Of a stretch of DNA of 64,000 nucleotides, positions 9,408-18,274 are shown in pieces. Position 1 is the stretch's first letter. Each line of letters opens with the position of its first letter. The DNA comes from Pseudomonas extremaustralis (lineage in GTDB: Bacteria; Pseudomonadota; Gammaproteobacteria; Pseudomonadales; Pseudomonadaceae): assembly GCF_900102035.1 (NCBI RefSeq), contig NZ_LT629689.1:5924501-5988500 (forward strand), given 5' to 3'. The notes below the pieces were generated by a model. It was given only the letters and a program-made list of their open reading frames with translations, ran no database searches and had not been told where the DNA came from. A program made the translations under genes and the position numbers.

Positions 9408-10333
9408 TGCGCCTGTTGGTGACCGGCGGCGCCGGTATGTTGGGACGCCGTGTCGTTCGGCAATGGCGCGCTGCCGGCGGTGAAGTGGCGGTGCTGGACA
9501 ATCTCTCCAGCGGCCTTTCGATGCCGCCCGAGGCCAGTTGGTCGGTCCAGGCCGACCTTCGCGATGCCCAGGTGCTGGCCGACCTGCTGGCGTCCTGGCG
9601 CCCCGATGCCATCCTGCATCTGGCGGCGGTGCATCACATTCCCACCTGCGAGACTCAGCGCGCACATTGCCTCGACGTTAACGTGGTGGGCACCGAAAAG
9701 CTGCTGGCCGCGGCTGAAACGGCGCAGGTGGACCGCGTGGTGATTGCCTCGAGTGGCGCGGTCTACGCTTGGCAGGAAGGGCCGCTGTCGGAACTGTCCA
9801 GCCCCTTGGCAGCCTGTGACAACTATGCCTTGTCCAAGCACTGCAACGAGCAGCAACTGCAGTTCTGGAGCGGGCGCGGCGGGCATATCGGGCGGGTGGC
9901 GCGGATTTTCAACGCAGTGGGCCATGATGACCCTAACGCCCATCTGATCCCCGATGTGCTCAAGCAATTACGCCGATCGAGCGATGGCTGCATACGCCTG
10001 GGCAACCTGACGCCCCGGCGCGACTACCTGCATGCCGATGACATCGCCCGTGGTCTGATCGCCATGCTGCACGACCCGCGTACAGATGTGCCATTCGACG
10101 TGTTCAATCTGTGTTCGGGTGTGGAGCATTCCGTCGAACAACTGGTGCAGCAGCTCGGTGACATCGTGGGCGTGCAGGTCAAGGTAGAAGTTGACCCGGC
10201 ACGGCAACGGCGTGTCGACCGCCCCAGTCAGTTGGGCGACCCTAGCCGCACCCTGCAGTTGTTGGGCTGGCAGCCCCGTCTGGCGTTTGCCGAAGCCCTG
10301 CGCCTGGTTGTGTTTCCGGACCGTGAGCCGTGA
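9404..10333 (+). CDS. NAD-dependent sugar epimerase/dehydratase (extended SDR)
   Basis: A 309-residue extended short-chain dehydrogenase of the UDP-glucose 4-epimerase/dehydratase group. The NAD-binding motif TGGAGMLG is at the N-terminus, the conserved serine lies in VIASSGAVYAW, and the catalytic pair is Tyr141-x3-Lys145 (YALSK). It probably interconverts a nucleotide sugar used as a building block of the polymer. The start overlaps the wzz-like stop by four bases and its own stop overlaps the GTG of the flippase gene. Which sugar nucleotide it acts on cannot be told from motifs alone. Confidence 0.86.
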   Translation: MMRLLVTGGAGMLGRRVVRQWRAAGGEVAVLDNLSSGLSMPPEASWSVQADLRDAQVLADLLASWRPDAILHLAAVHHIPTCETQRAHCLDVNVVGTEKLLAAAETAQVDRVVIASSGAVYAWQEGPLSELSSPLAACDNYALSKHCNEQQLQFWSGRGGHIGRVARIFNAVGHDDPNAHLIPDVLKQLRRSSDGCIRLGNLTPRRDYLHADDIARGLIAMLHDPRTDVPFDVFNLCSGVEHSVEQLVQQLGDIVGVQVKVEVDPARQRRVDRPSQLGDPSRTLQLLGWQPRLAFAEALRLVVFPDREP

Positions 10334-11730
10334 GCGTGAGGCCGACGCGACTGCCGCCGTCCTTTTCTACAGTACGACAGGGGGCCACAGGTAACGGCGG
10401 GTCGCTCACGCAATCGTTTGTGCTGGCGGCAGTGACCTTTGCCATCGGACAACTGGCCAATCTGGCGTTCCAGATCGTTCTGTTGAAGACGCTGGGGGCG
10501 ACCACCTACGCAGTGGTCGGCCTGGCGCACCTGCTGCTGCTGACCCTGATCTTTTTGGCCGACCTGGGCTATGCCTCGTTGTTCCTACGTGAAGACCGCA
10601 ACGCCAGCCACTGGCTGGCTACCTGGCGTTGCGCGCTAGGGCAGCGGTTGCTCGCGACCCTGGTCTTGATGAGCCTTGCCTTGACGGGCTGGGTGTTTTA
10701 CAGCGATGACCAGGCCGGGCGGCAATACCTGTTCAGCGCTGCCCCCGCCAGCCTGTTTGCGCTGTTCAATTTTTCCGCGCCGCTGATCGCGGCCGGCCAG
10801 CGTCTGCGCGGGCTGATGGCGGCGCAGATCGCCTGGCCGGCCGGGTTGCTGTTGTGGTGGCCGGTCAGCGTCGGACTGCCCCTGTCACCGGCTGCCAGCG
10901 CAGGGCTGGCGGTCAGCCTGGGGTATCTGACCCAGGCCGCCGTCAATTTCGCCATGAGCGGTCAGCGGCTGCTGTGGTTGCCGTTGTTTGGCAAAGGCCA
11001 GGTGAGGTCGGCGTTGCACCTGTGTGCATTAAGCGTGTCCGGCACCTTGCATGACCGGCTCACGCCTTTTCTGCTGGCGCCCCTGGCACCAGGGTTCATG
11101 CCGGTCTTTCTGCTGCTGAACCATGTTCTCAGCGGCCTTTCTGGAGTACAGGGCCAGTTATCCCGCCTGTTGCTGGGCGAGGCCAGCCGCGCGGGTGGCC
11201 GCCAGCGGATCGTGGCGGTGGCTTCTTTGTTGGGTTGGGCAACCGTCAACGTGCTGTTGCTGGGGGCTCTGGCGCAAAGTCTGGATCTACCGATCGAGCA
11301 GCGTCAGTGGCTGGCGTTGGCGGGGCTGCTGGTGTTGGCTTGGGGCCTGTCTGCCTCCAGCGGTTTTCTCCTGTTGCTGCTGATCGGCGAGCGTCGCGAA
11401 GGGCAGTTTGTGCGGCCGTTCTTTCTGGGGCTCGGCGCCAGCGCGGCACTGCAGCTCATGGCCGCCTGGAGCGACGCGACTGCCTTTGTGTTGTGGGCCA
11501 GGGTTGTGGGGATGTTGTTGGTGATGAGCGTATTGCTGGTTCTGCTCAGGCTGCGCCCTGGGCGCTGGGGCCTGCTCGCCTTGTCGGGCGCGTTGGCAAC
11601 CTGCGCGGCGGCGCAAACGAGCTGGGCCACCGGCCTGGCCATCATGCTGGCGGCTCCGGCCTTGATCGGTTTGCTGGGCCGGCGCCCTTGCTACCTCGGG
11701 CCGCGTCGCACAGGGGGGATGGATGAATAG
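10330..11730 (+). CDS. Wzx-like polysaccharide flippase
   Basis: A 466-residue, very hydrophobic protein with about 12 predicted membrane helices along its whole length, beginning after a ~30-residue polar N-terminus. This matches the MOP/PST superfamily flippases that translocate lipid-linked repeat units across the inner membrane. Start is GTG at 10330, overlapping the TGA of the epimerase gene (GTGA). No motif allows assignment beyond the family, and the identification rests on topology plus its place between the Wzz-like and Wzy-like genes. Confidence 0.75.
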   Translation: MSVRPTRLPPSFSTVRQGATGNGGSLTQSFVLAAVTFAIGQLANLAFQIVLLKTLGATTYAVVGLAHLLLLTLIFLADLGYASLFLREDRNASHWLATWRCALGQRLLATLVLMSLALTGWVFYSDDQAGRQYLFSAAPASLFALFNFSAPLIAAGQRLRGLMAAQIAWPAGLLLWWPVSVGLPLSPAASAGLAVSLGYLTQAAVNFAMSGQRLLWLPLFGKGQVRSALHLCALSVSGTLHDRLTPFLLAPLAPGFMPVFLLLNHVLSGLSGVQGQLSRLLLGEASRAGGRQRIVAVASLLGWATVNVLLLGALAQSLDLPIEQRQWLALAGLLVLAWGLSASSGFLLLLLIGERREGQFVRPFFLGLGASAALQLMAAWSDATAFVLWARVVGMLLVMSVLLVLLRLRPGRWGLLALSGALATCAAAQTSWATGLAIMLAAPALIGLLGRRPCYLGPRRTGGMDE

Positions 11731-11745
11731 GCAGGAGTACCGGTC

Positions 11746-13587
11746 ATGTGCGGGCTGATCGTCGTACGCGCGCTGAGCGCGGCAGCGGACCTGCATCAAC
11801 GGGCGAGCCGGGCATTGGCCAGCCTGGCCCGTCGCGGCCCCGATGCCGAGGGACTGCTGATGGTCGAGACAGCGCCACCGACGCTGCTCGGGCACCGCCG
11901 CCTGGCCATCCTCGATACCAGCAGCGCCGCCGAGCAGCCCATGCGTTGCCCGGTCAGTGGCACGGTGCTGGTGTTCAACGGTGCCATCTACAACTTTGTC
12001 GAACTGCGCGATGAGCTGCGTGCGCTTGGCTGTGTCTTCGTGACCGATGGTGATACCGAGGTGCTGCTGCACGGCTGGCGTGTCTGGGGCGAGGGGCTTT
12101 TCTCCCGCTGCAACGGCATGTGGGCAGTGGTGGTCTGGGATGCACCCAGCGGCGACCTGGTGTATTGCCGTGACCGGCTGGGGGTAAAACCCCTTTACCT
12201 GCATCACGACGGTCAGCAGATGGTGTTGGCCAGTGAAATCAGCGCCATTGCCCAGATGCTTGGCGGTTATCCGGCCCCTAATCCTGAAAAGTTGTTCGAC
12301 TTCCTGCTCACGGGCTTTTCTGAGCAGGGTACGGCCACCTTTTTCCAGGGGGTGCGGGCCGTTCCACCTGGCGTGGTTGGACGCATGAGCCGAGCCGGCC
12401 GATTCAGTCAGGCGCCCTATCATCAGTGGCCCGAACCCGGCGGTGCCAAGCCGCTGTCCAGCCTGGAGCTGCAGGGGCTGGTGGAGGACGCGGTGCATCT
12501 GCGTCTACAGGCGGATGTGCCGGTGGCCAGCCTGTTGTCCGGCGGGCTGGACAGCTCCATCATCACCCAGGTGGCGCTCAACGCCAGCCAGCAGCCCCGG
12601 CAGCGGCTCGACGCGGCGTTCACCTACGGCTACCGCGATGCCGAACAGGTCGGGTTCGATGAGTCGGCGCGAGCCGCGCTGTTCATGGCCGAAGCTGGCC
12701 ATGGCGACCGGCATCACGTGCTGCGCTTTGTCCCCATCCCAGCGGCGGATGAGCTGATGAACCTGGTCACGGTACAAGGCGAGCCCTTCAGTACGCCCTC
12801 GGCGCTGGCCAGTTTCAGAACCTATCGGGCCATCGCCGAACAGGGAGTCAAAGTGGTGCTCTCCGGCGAAGGGGCCGATGAGCTATTCGGCGGCTACTCG
12901 GCCCGTTATCACTCCGTGGCTGCCCGGGATGAACTCTGGTCCGGGCAACTGGTGCAGGTGGCGCATCGTTTGAGACAGCGCACGTTTCCTGTCAGTTTGC
13001 TGTTCAATCGCCTGGTCTGGGACCTGCCATTAGCGCTGATAGGGCCGCTGTTGCGTCGACATCGTCCCAGTGTCGGGGTGATGAGCGCCGGGTTGTGGGA
13101 GTCTCAGCAGCAGCGCCTGGCGATGGTACGCCAGCGGATGTCCAGCCCCCTGGAACAACGCATGCGTGAGGACCAACTGGATAACCTGTTGCCCATGGCA
13201 CTGCGTATGGCCGATCGCAACAGCATGAGTGCCGGCATCGAACTGCGCAGCCCCTTTATGGACCATCGCCTGGTCGAGCGGGCGTTCCGTACGCCGGCCC
13301 TGGAGCGGATAGGAGCCGGTCTCTCCAAGGCCCTGCTGCGCGATGCGTTCAAGGGGCGCTTGCCGGATCGGCTGGTGACCACGCCGAAAAGTACCGGATT
13401 CGGCCATGCCGAACAGTTCCTGGTGACGCAGTTGCCCTGGCGTGAGCTGCTGGAGGGTCTGCCCCCGGAATTGAATGACTTTATCGACCTGAACGCGCTG
13501 CGCCGGCACCTGGCCAGGCCGCAATGCCACAGCACGCTGTGGCTGGCACTGTCAGTAGCGCTCTGGTACCGGAGCATCTATGCCTGA
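11746..13587 (+). CDS. AsnB-type glutamine-dependent amidotransferase
   Basis: A 613-residue class II glutamine amidotransferase fused to an asparagine-synthetase-type ATP pyrophosphatase domain. Cys2 (MCGL) is the nucleophile of the glutaminase domain; RRGPDAEG and GHRRLAILD are conserved there. The synthetase domain has the PP-loop SGGLDSS at residues 265-271 and a SGEGADELFGGY motif. Inside polysaccharide clusters such enzymes (for example WbpS-like proteins) are thought to amidate uronic acids rather than make asparagine. A clear AGGAG lies eight bases before the ATG. The next gene starts inside its last codons. Function as a sugar amidase is inference from context. Confidence 0.88.
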   Translation: MCGLIVVRALSAAADLHQRASRALASLARRGPDAEGLLMVETAPPTLLGHRRLAILDTSSAAEQPMRCPVSGTVLVFNGAIYNFVELRDELRALGCVFVTDGDTEVLLHGWRVWGEGLFSRCNGMWAVVVWDAPSGDLVYCRDRLGVKPLYLHHDGQQMVLASEISAIAQMLGGYPAPNPEKLFDFLLTGFSEQGTATFFQGVRAVPPGVVGRMSRAGRFSQAPYHQWPEPGGAKPLSSLELQGLVEDAVHLRLQADVPVASLLSGGLDSSIITQVALNASQQPRQRLDAAFTYGYRDAEQVGFDESARAALFMAEAGHGDRHHVLRFVPIPAADELMNLVTVQGEPFSTPSALASFRTYRAIAEQGVKVVLSGEGADELFGGYSARYHSVAARDELWSGQLVQVAHRLRQRTFPVSLLFNRLVWDLPLALIGPLLRRHRPSVGVMSAGLWESQQQRLAMVRQRMSSPLEQRMREDQLDNLLPMALRMADRNSMSAGIELRSPFMDHRLVERAFRTPALERIGAGLSKALLRDAFKGRLPDRLVTTPKSTGFGHAEQFLVTQLPWRELLEGLPPELNDFIDLNALRRHLARPQCHSTLWLALSVALWYRSIYA

Positions 13588-14581
13588 ACGGTTCCACGAC
13601 TGGGGCCTGGCTGCGGATACCGGCCAGTGCCGTGTGTGTGGCAGCAGCGTCGCACAGCGCTACTTCTGGCCGGAGGTCTATGCCCATTCCGGGCAGGCCC
13701 TCATGCGTTGTGGCTATTGCGCCACGGTGTATCTGGCCCCCGGTTTCAGTGCAGCCGGGCTGATGCGTTTTTATACCGGCCCGTATCGCCGCCTGTTTCC
13801 TGCCGAAGTACCTTGGCGCAGCGCGGGGCGTTTTTTTGCCTGGCGTGGCGATGCCGACACGGCGCGCAAACGGTTTGCCCTGATTGACGCGAAACTGCCG
13901 CCGCAAGGGCAACTGTTCGAAATGGGCGCAGGTTTCGGTGCCTTTCTCGGGCAGGCCGCGCAGCAGCGGGCCGATCTGCAACTGAGCGCCAGCGAGCCGG
14001 ACATCGCGCAACGCCAGGCCCTGCTCGGGCAGGCATCGGTGCACTTTGTCGAGAGCCTGGCAACCCTGCCGGAACAGAGCCTGGATGCGGTGGTGGCCTT
14101 CCATGTACTCGAACACCTTATCGACCCCCGCGGCTTTCTTGAGCAGGCCGCGCAAAGACTGCGGGACGGGGGGCGCCTGTGGCTGGAGGTGCCAGACCTG
14201 ATGAGCGACTGGCAGACCCGGCTGTTCGTCCATCCGGCACATTTGAGTTACTTCTGTGCCGACAGCCTACGGCGCCTTGCCGAAGCGGCCGGTCTGCATG
14301 TGTTGTACTGCGGCGCTCATCCCGTCTCCGCGCTGGCGGGGACGCTGTGGCTGGAGGCGCTGCGCCCGACGACGCCGGTCTGCCAGCCTGTGGCGCCGGC
14401 AGCGCAACAGCAGGTGGAGGCTGTCGATCAGTGGATTTCACGGGTCGGCTCGGGTTACAGGGAGCGGATCAAGGCGCTGCTCAAAGCCGTGGCCATGCGT
14501 GTGCTGGGGCCGGCCTTGATAGGCGAGTGGCAGCGCTGGCGGCAGCATCGCCGTCACTGTGTAGAGCAGGCGCGGCGATGA
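13580..14581 (+). CDS. Zinc-ribbon class I SAM methyltransferase (second copy)
   Basis: A 333-residue protein with an N-terminal zinc ribbon (CRVCG near residue 17 and CGYCA near residue 42), then a class I methyltransferase domain with SAM motif LFEMGAGFGAFLGQ and AFHVLEHLIDPRGFL. The same order of domains and the matching HVLEHL motif indicate that it is a paralogue of the gene at 7033-7965. Its start overlaps the asnB-like stop by eight bases and its stop overlaps the next ATG by four, so it is translationally embedded in the operon. Likely methylates a nucleotide sugar or a repeat-unit sugar. Confidence 0.83.
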   Translation: MPERFHDWGLAADTGQCRVCGSSVAQRYFWPEVYAHSGQALMRCGYCATVYLAPGFSAAGLMRFYTGPYRRLFPAEVPWRSAGRFFAWRGDADTARKRFALIDAKLPPQGQLFEMGAGFGAFLGQAAQQRADLQLSASEPDIAQRQALLGQASVHFVESLATLPEQSLDAVVAFHVLEHLIDPRGFLEQAAQRLRDGGRLWLEVPDLMSDWQTRLFVHPAHLSYFCADSLRRLAEAAGLHVLYCGAHPVSALAGTLWLEALRPTTPVCQPVAPAAQQQVEAVDQWISRVGSGYRERIKALLKAVAMRVLGPALIGEWQRWRQHRRHCVEQARR

Positions 14582-15870
14582 GGTTCAGGATTGTGTTGCT
14601 GATCATCCTGTGGGTGCACCTGGGCGACCTGGGCAGTGCCTGGCTATACGGCGACGGTGCCTGGCCGGGCGTTGGTTTGCTGCGCAACCTGCGTGACGGA
14701 CTGGTAGTGGGGCTCGCCGCTTGCTGTCTACTCAGCACCCGTTTGCCGAGCCGTCTGTTACTGCCGCTGGTGGCCTACAGCGGCTTGGCGCTGTGCTACC
14801 TGCTGGTCAACAGGGCGAACATGACGCCAGGCATCCTGCTGGGCTCCTACGGCACGCTGATGATTCCCGTGCTGTTTTTTCTGCTGGGTTTCTACTGCGT
14901 GCGCAACCCTGAACAGGTGCGTGGCTGTGTCGCCTTGCTGGTGCTGCTGGGCATTGCCAGTACTTTGTTTGGCGCCTGGGAGCAGCAGAACACGGCGTTT
15001 TGGACCGAGACCATTGGCTATCCGCGTTATATGCGCGATATCAAGGGCATGATGTTGGGCGCCGAGTGGGAAAGCGGCTTGCCATGGAACTTCTACGGCG
15101 GCGTCGACCTGGAACGGCGGGCTGCAGGCCTGCTCGCGGCCCCGCTGGCGCAGGGAATGTTCCTGGCAGTCGTGGCTGTGGCTGCCATCGCCTGGTCGGA
15201 GCGACGTGCTGGCTACTTCAGCCTGCTGCTCAGTGGTCTGCTGTTCGTGGGCGTCTGGATGTCGGGAACGCGCGGTGCCATGCTCGCCGGTAGTCTGGCC
15301 CTGATCGGTTACCTGGCCAGCGGTGCGTCGCTGTTCCGTTACCGCGCCATGCGCTGGTTGGTGGCCGCTAGCGTCTGCGGGGCCATCGCGATTGCCTCCT
15401 ATAGCGTGGTGCAGATGAGCATCAATTTTCTGGATGGCTCAACGATCGGCCACTGGAGGGCGTTGCAGAAAAACCTGCTGGATCTGCCCAAGGTGCTTTT
15501 GCTGGGGGCCGGCCTCGGCGCCCAGGGCGCGCAGGCGGCCCAGCAGCAACAGACGCTGATCGGCGGTGGCGAAGGGGCAATCTTCAGCATTGCATTCCAA
15601 ATGGGCCTGCCCGCTGCCCTGCTGTTTCTCTGGTTTTACCTGAACATGTCCCTGGCCTTGTGGAACCGTTATCGTAGGCAGCCTGACCCCATGCTGCTGG
15701 CGATGTTCTGGTTGGCGCTGGGTCTGGCCACCACCTTGATCAGTTCCGAGCACCTGCTCACCGTCTCCGGCACGGGCGCCTTCTGGCTGCTTTGCGGAGC
15801 CACGCTAAGCAGTACCTCGCCCACTCGCTACCACACAGACCCCATCATTGATGAACAGCACTCTGGATAG
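14578..15870 (+). CDS. Wzy/WaaL-like O-antigen polymerase or ligase, first copy
   Basis: A 430-residue integral membrane protein with about ten helices and a larger periplasmic loop carrying RDIKGMMLGAEWESG, followed by GTRGAMLAGSLALIG, which resembles the O-antigen ligase/polymerase family (Wzy_C). It would polymerise repeat units or transfer the polymer to an acceptor in the periplasm. The ATG at 14578 overlaps the upstream stop; longer reading frames upstream lie inside the methyltransferase gene. A second protein of this kind is encoded at 16648-17865, so one may be polymerase and the other ligase. Confidence 0.72.
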   Translation: MRFRIVLLIILWVHLGDLGSAWLYGDGAWPGVGLLRNLRDGLVVGLAACCLLSTRLPSRLLLPLVAYSGLALCYLLVNRANMTPGILLGSYGTLMIPVLFFLLGFYCVRNPEQVRGCVALLVLLGIASTLFGAWEQQNTAFWTETIGYPRYMRDIKGMMLGAEWESGLPWNFYGGVDLERRAAGLLAAPLAQGMFLAVVAVAAIAWSERRAGYFSLLLSGLLFVGVWMSGTRGAMLAGSLALIGYLASGASLFRYRAMRWLVAASVCGAIAIASYSVVQMSINFLDGSTIGHWRALQKNLLDLPKVLLLGAGLGAQGAQAAQQQQTLIGGGEGAIFSIAFQMGLPAALLFLWFYLNMSLALWNRYRRQPDPMLLAMFWLALGLATTLISSEHLLTVSGTGAFWLLCGATLSSTSPTRYHTDPIIDEQHSG

Positions 15871-16633
15871 CCGCCGCATTGAGTTTCTGGGCTGTCCTCT
15901 GGACCTGCTCAGCCCGGAGGAAGTGATTGAACAGGCCCGGCACGCCGTCACGGATGGCCCTCGCTTGCGCCTGGAAGGGCTCAACGTCGCCAAGCTGGTC
16001 GACGCGCGCGCCACCCCGTTCCTGATGAAGGCGCTGCGCGAGGCGGAGCGTGTCCATATCGATGGCGCGGGCATTTCCCTGGGACTCAAGGCGCTGGGGA
16101 TCAAGGCGCCACCGCGCTGCGCGGGTATCGACCTGATGGGCCTGCTGTGCGAAATGGCTGCCGCGACCGGTGCTTCGGTATATCTGCTCGGAGCACGCCA
16201 GGAGGTGGTTGAGTTGACAGCAGAGCGCTTGCTGGCCCGCTATTCCGGCCTGCGCATTGCCGGCTTGCGCAATGGTTACTTCGCGGCCAGCGAAGAGGCG
16301 AAAGTGATTCAGGACGTCCGCGCCAGCCGTGCGGATATTCTGTTTATCGGCATGAGCTCACCCAAAAAGGAATTGCTGCTGAAAACCCATTGGTCGAACC
16401 TGGGCGTCCGGGTGGGCATGGGGGTGGGCGGCTCGTTCGACGTGCTCTCCGGCCAACTGCCTCGGGCGCCGCGTTGGGTTCAGTTGATTGCCATGGAGTG
16501 GTTGTTCCGCTTGTTGCTGGAACCTCGTCGTCTGCTCTGGCGCTACGTGCGTACCAACAGCATCTACTTACTGTTGCTTGCCGTTACCCGTATAAGGCTT
16601 GCGACGCGGGCCAAGGTCAGAGCCCAATGTTGA
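15851..16633 (+). CDS. WecG/TagA/CpsF family glycosyltransferase
   Basis: A 260-residue glycosyltransferase of family GT26 (WecG, TagA, CpsF, GumM). Family features visible are LEGLNVAKLVDA near the N-terminus, HIDGAGISLGLKALG with the catalytic-region aspartate, CAGIDLM, VYLLGARQEVV, FIGMSSPKKELL and GVGGSFDVLSGQLPRAPRW. These enzymes add a sugar to a lipid-linked acceptor at the inner face of the membrane. The C-terminal ~40 residues are basic and hydrophobic and probably contact the membrane. It overlaps the end of the upstream wzy-like gene by about 20 bases. ATG 15851 is chosen over the adjacent TTG. Confidence 0.9.
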   Translation: MNSTLDSRRIEFLGCPLDLLSPEEVIEQARHAVTDGPRLRLEGLNVAKLVDARATPFLMKALREAERVHIDGAGISLGLKALGIKAPPRCAGIDLMGLLCEMAAATGASVYLLGARQEVVELTAERLLARYSGLRIAGLRNGYFAASEEAKVIQDVRASRADILFIGMSSPKKELLLKTHWSNLGVRVGMGVGGSFDVLSGQLPRAPRWVQLIAMEWLFRLLLEPRRLLWRYVRTNSIYLLLLAVTRIRLATRAKVRAQC

Positions 16634-16647
16634 AAGCAGGAGCCGTC

Positions 16648-17865
16648 ATGCCTTGTGAATCCTTGCGTACTCTACTGTCCCGACCTGGTCAGGCCTTATT
16701 GGCCCTGGGTCTGTTCGTGCAACTGAGCGGTTTTCTGTTCAATAACGATGGCAGTCGTCAGGCCACACAGGTTTACCTGTTGTTGTTCTTACCGGCGCTG
16801 ATTCTGCTGATTGCCGAACGTTTTGCGCTCTCCTTGTGGCGCCAACCCAGCGCTCAATTATTGCTGGCACTGCTGGGCTGGGTGGTGCTACGGGGCTGCT
16901 TTGATGACTCCTGGAAGGCGCCGGCCTACTTGCTGAAGGTGGCGCTGCTGATCTTGCTCTATGTGTTTGTGGTCGGTCATCTGCAAAGCAAAGGCGTGAT
17001 CAAAATCCCCCTGGCTCTCGCGGTGTTGTTCGGCTGCTGTTTTGCCTGGTTGACACTGATCGTGCAGTTCGTTGTTCTGGATAAGCCGCTGGTATACGAG
17101 GTACTCAGAAGTACTGGTCGGCTGCAAGAGTTGGGCTGGCATGGTTTCGCGAATTTCTCATACCCAATCCCGGCTGGCCTTTACTATGGGATCTTTGCCG
17201 TTCTGCTGCTCAGCGTCCTGGTGGAACGTGAGCTCAAGGCGTGGACCTGGCTGCCTGTGCTTGTCGGTCTGGCAGGCTTGTTGGTGTATGTGCTACTGAC
17301 CTTCTCGCGTGGTGCCTGGTTCTCAACCCTGGCAGGCAGCCTGACCCTGCTGGTGCTCAGCCCGCAACGGCGTGCTCGTGTCCTGCTGCTGATCGGTGCA
17401 CTGGTGATACTGCTGATGATGACGGTGTTCTGGTCGCGGGTTGAGCACGAATGGTTTCTGGGCACCAGCCAGCGCGGTCCGATCTGGCTGAACTGGTTGG
17501 CCCGTTTGCCCGAGTTCTGGGCTCTAGGCAAGGGTGCCGGAGTCGCCTTGGTCTACCGCTATCCCTGGGGCGATACGGTGCAGCACGCCCACAGTCTGTA
17601 CTTGCAACTGTGGTTCGAGTACGGGATCGTCGGCTTTGTCTTGTTTACGCTGTTGCTCGGCACTGCGCTGCTCAAGGCGTGGCGGTTGCGCGCAGATCCC
17701 GCTGCCCGTGTGGCCCTGGCGACCTTGGTGTTCGCCCTGGTGGCTATGGTGTCGGATATCTCGAACGTGTTCACTCGGCCCAATTCCTATTGGGTTGTGC
17801 TGTGGTTGCCGATCGGGTTGATCATGGGATTGCGGCCACCGGTAGAGCAGCCCACGACCACGTAG
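16648..17865 (+). CDS. Wzy/WaaL-like O-antigen ligase family protein, second copy
   Basis: A 405-residue membrane protein with about ten helices and the O-antigen ligase (Wzy_C) pattern: a periplasmic loop with LQELGWHGFANFS, the TFSRGAWFSTLAGS motif, and a late loop with HAHSLYLQLWFEYGIVGF, where a conserved histidine is usual in WaaL/Wzy proteins. The ATG at 16648 has a good AGGAG ribosome binding site; a nearby ATG at 16628 overlapping the wecG-like stop is the alternative. It is the last gene of the polysaccharide operon. Whether it polymerises or ligates cannot be decided here. Confidence 0.8.
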   Translation: MPCESLRTLLSRPGQALLALGLFVQLSGFLFNNDGSRQATQVYLLLFLPALILLIAERFALSLWRQPSAQLLLALLGWVVLRGCFDDSWKAPAYLLKVALLILLYVFVVGHLQSKGVIKIPLALAVLFGCCFAWLTLIVQFVVLDKPLVYEVLRSTGRLQELGWHGFANFSYPIPAGLYYGIFAVLLLSVLVERELKAWTWLPVLVGLAGLLVYVLLTFSRGAWFSTLAGSLTLLVLSPQRRARVLLLIGALVILLMMTVFWSRVEHEWFLGTSQRGPIWLNWLARLPEFWALGKGAGVALVYRYPWGDTVQHAHSLYLQLWFEYGIVGFVLFTLLLGTALLKAWRLRADPAARVALATLVFALVAMVSDISNVFTRPNSYWVVLWLPIGLIMGLRPPVEQPTTT

Positions 17866-17877
17866 CGATCAAAACTG

Positions 17878-18033
17878 AGGCCGCCGGTCGCGGACATCCC
17901 CATCTACCAGTTCATCGATGACCCCTAGTTCGAGCATGACTTTAACAAGCCCTATAACGTCCTCGACTTCGACGAAGCACTCGGCGTAGCTGACCGGCGC
18001 CGAGTGTGCGGACAAAACCCTCATAAGCGCTGA
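17878..18033 (+). pseudogene. Decayed coding fragment just after the polysaccharide operon
   Basis: In one forward frame this stretch reads as plausible protein, VADIPIYQFIDDP, a TAG stop at 17926-17928, then FEHDFNKPYNVLDFDEALG and a TGA at 18031. The residue composition on both sides of the stop is similar, and no ribosome binding site or start codon is seen, so it looks like the C-terminal remnant of a dead gene. I do not recognise the family. It could also be chance. Confidence 0.35.
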
Positions 18034-18066
18034 AGCTCTTGTATTCAGTGGATTTCAGGCACAAAA

Positions 18067-18088
18067 AAAGACGTCCTTGGACGTCTTT
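18067..18088 (-). terminator. Rho-independent terminator (leftward)
   Basis: A perfect 10-base stem AAAGACGTCC / GGACGTCTTT with a two-base loop. Read on the minus strand it is followed by a run of seven T. It would stop transcription coming leftward out of the island, and protects the 3' end of the polysaccharide operon from read-through. Confidence 0.7.
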
Positions 18089-18252
18089 AGAGCCGGGGTA
18101 ATCTGAACTGCTTATGTAAGATACTGATTTAATGAAATAATATCGGTTGTGTTTTTATTGTGGAATACCATTTGGAATACCGTTTTTCCTGGCATGGCCC
18201 GGTCGGTGGCCAATGACTAAACGGGTCTGATTATGGCCCTTACCTTGATAGT

Positions 18253-18274
18253 GTAGGATTCGAACCTGCGACCC
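18253..18274 (-). other. Degenerate tRNA T-arm-like sequence, possible attachment-site relic
   Basis: On the minus strand the stretch reads GGGTCGCAGGTTCGAATCCT, the typical T-stem/T-loop of a tRNA. The T-stem has a C-A mismatch (GCAGG against CCTAC), no CCA end follows, and no cloverleaf can be drawn upstream, so it is not a working tRNA. Integrated islands often carry such a copy of a tRNA 3' end. No second copy was seen in the window and no integrase is nearby, so its role as an att relic is a guess. Confidence 0.35.

Noticed and set aside
11746..13587. Reading of the AsnB-like gene plus ABC exporter and nucleotidyltransferase as a lasso-peptide cluster
   Set aside because: No B1/B2 processing genes or precursor peptide are present, the N-terminal glutaminase Cys is intact, and all neighbours are polysaccharide genes.
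18253..18274. Intact tRNA gene
   Set aside because: Only a T-arm-like segment is present, with a stem mismatch and no acceptor stem, anticodon arm or CCA end.
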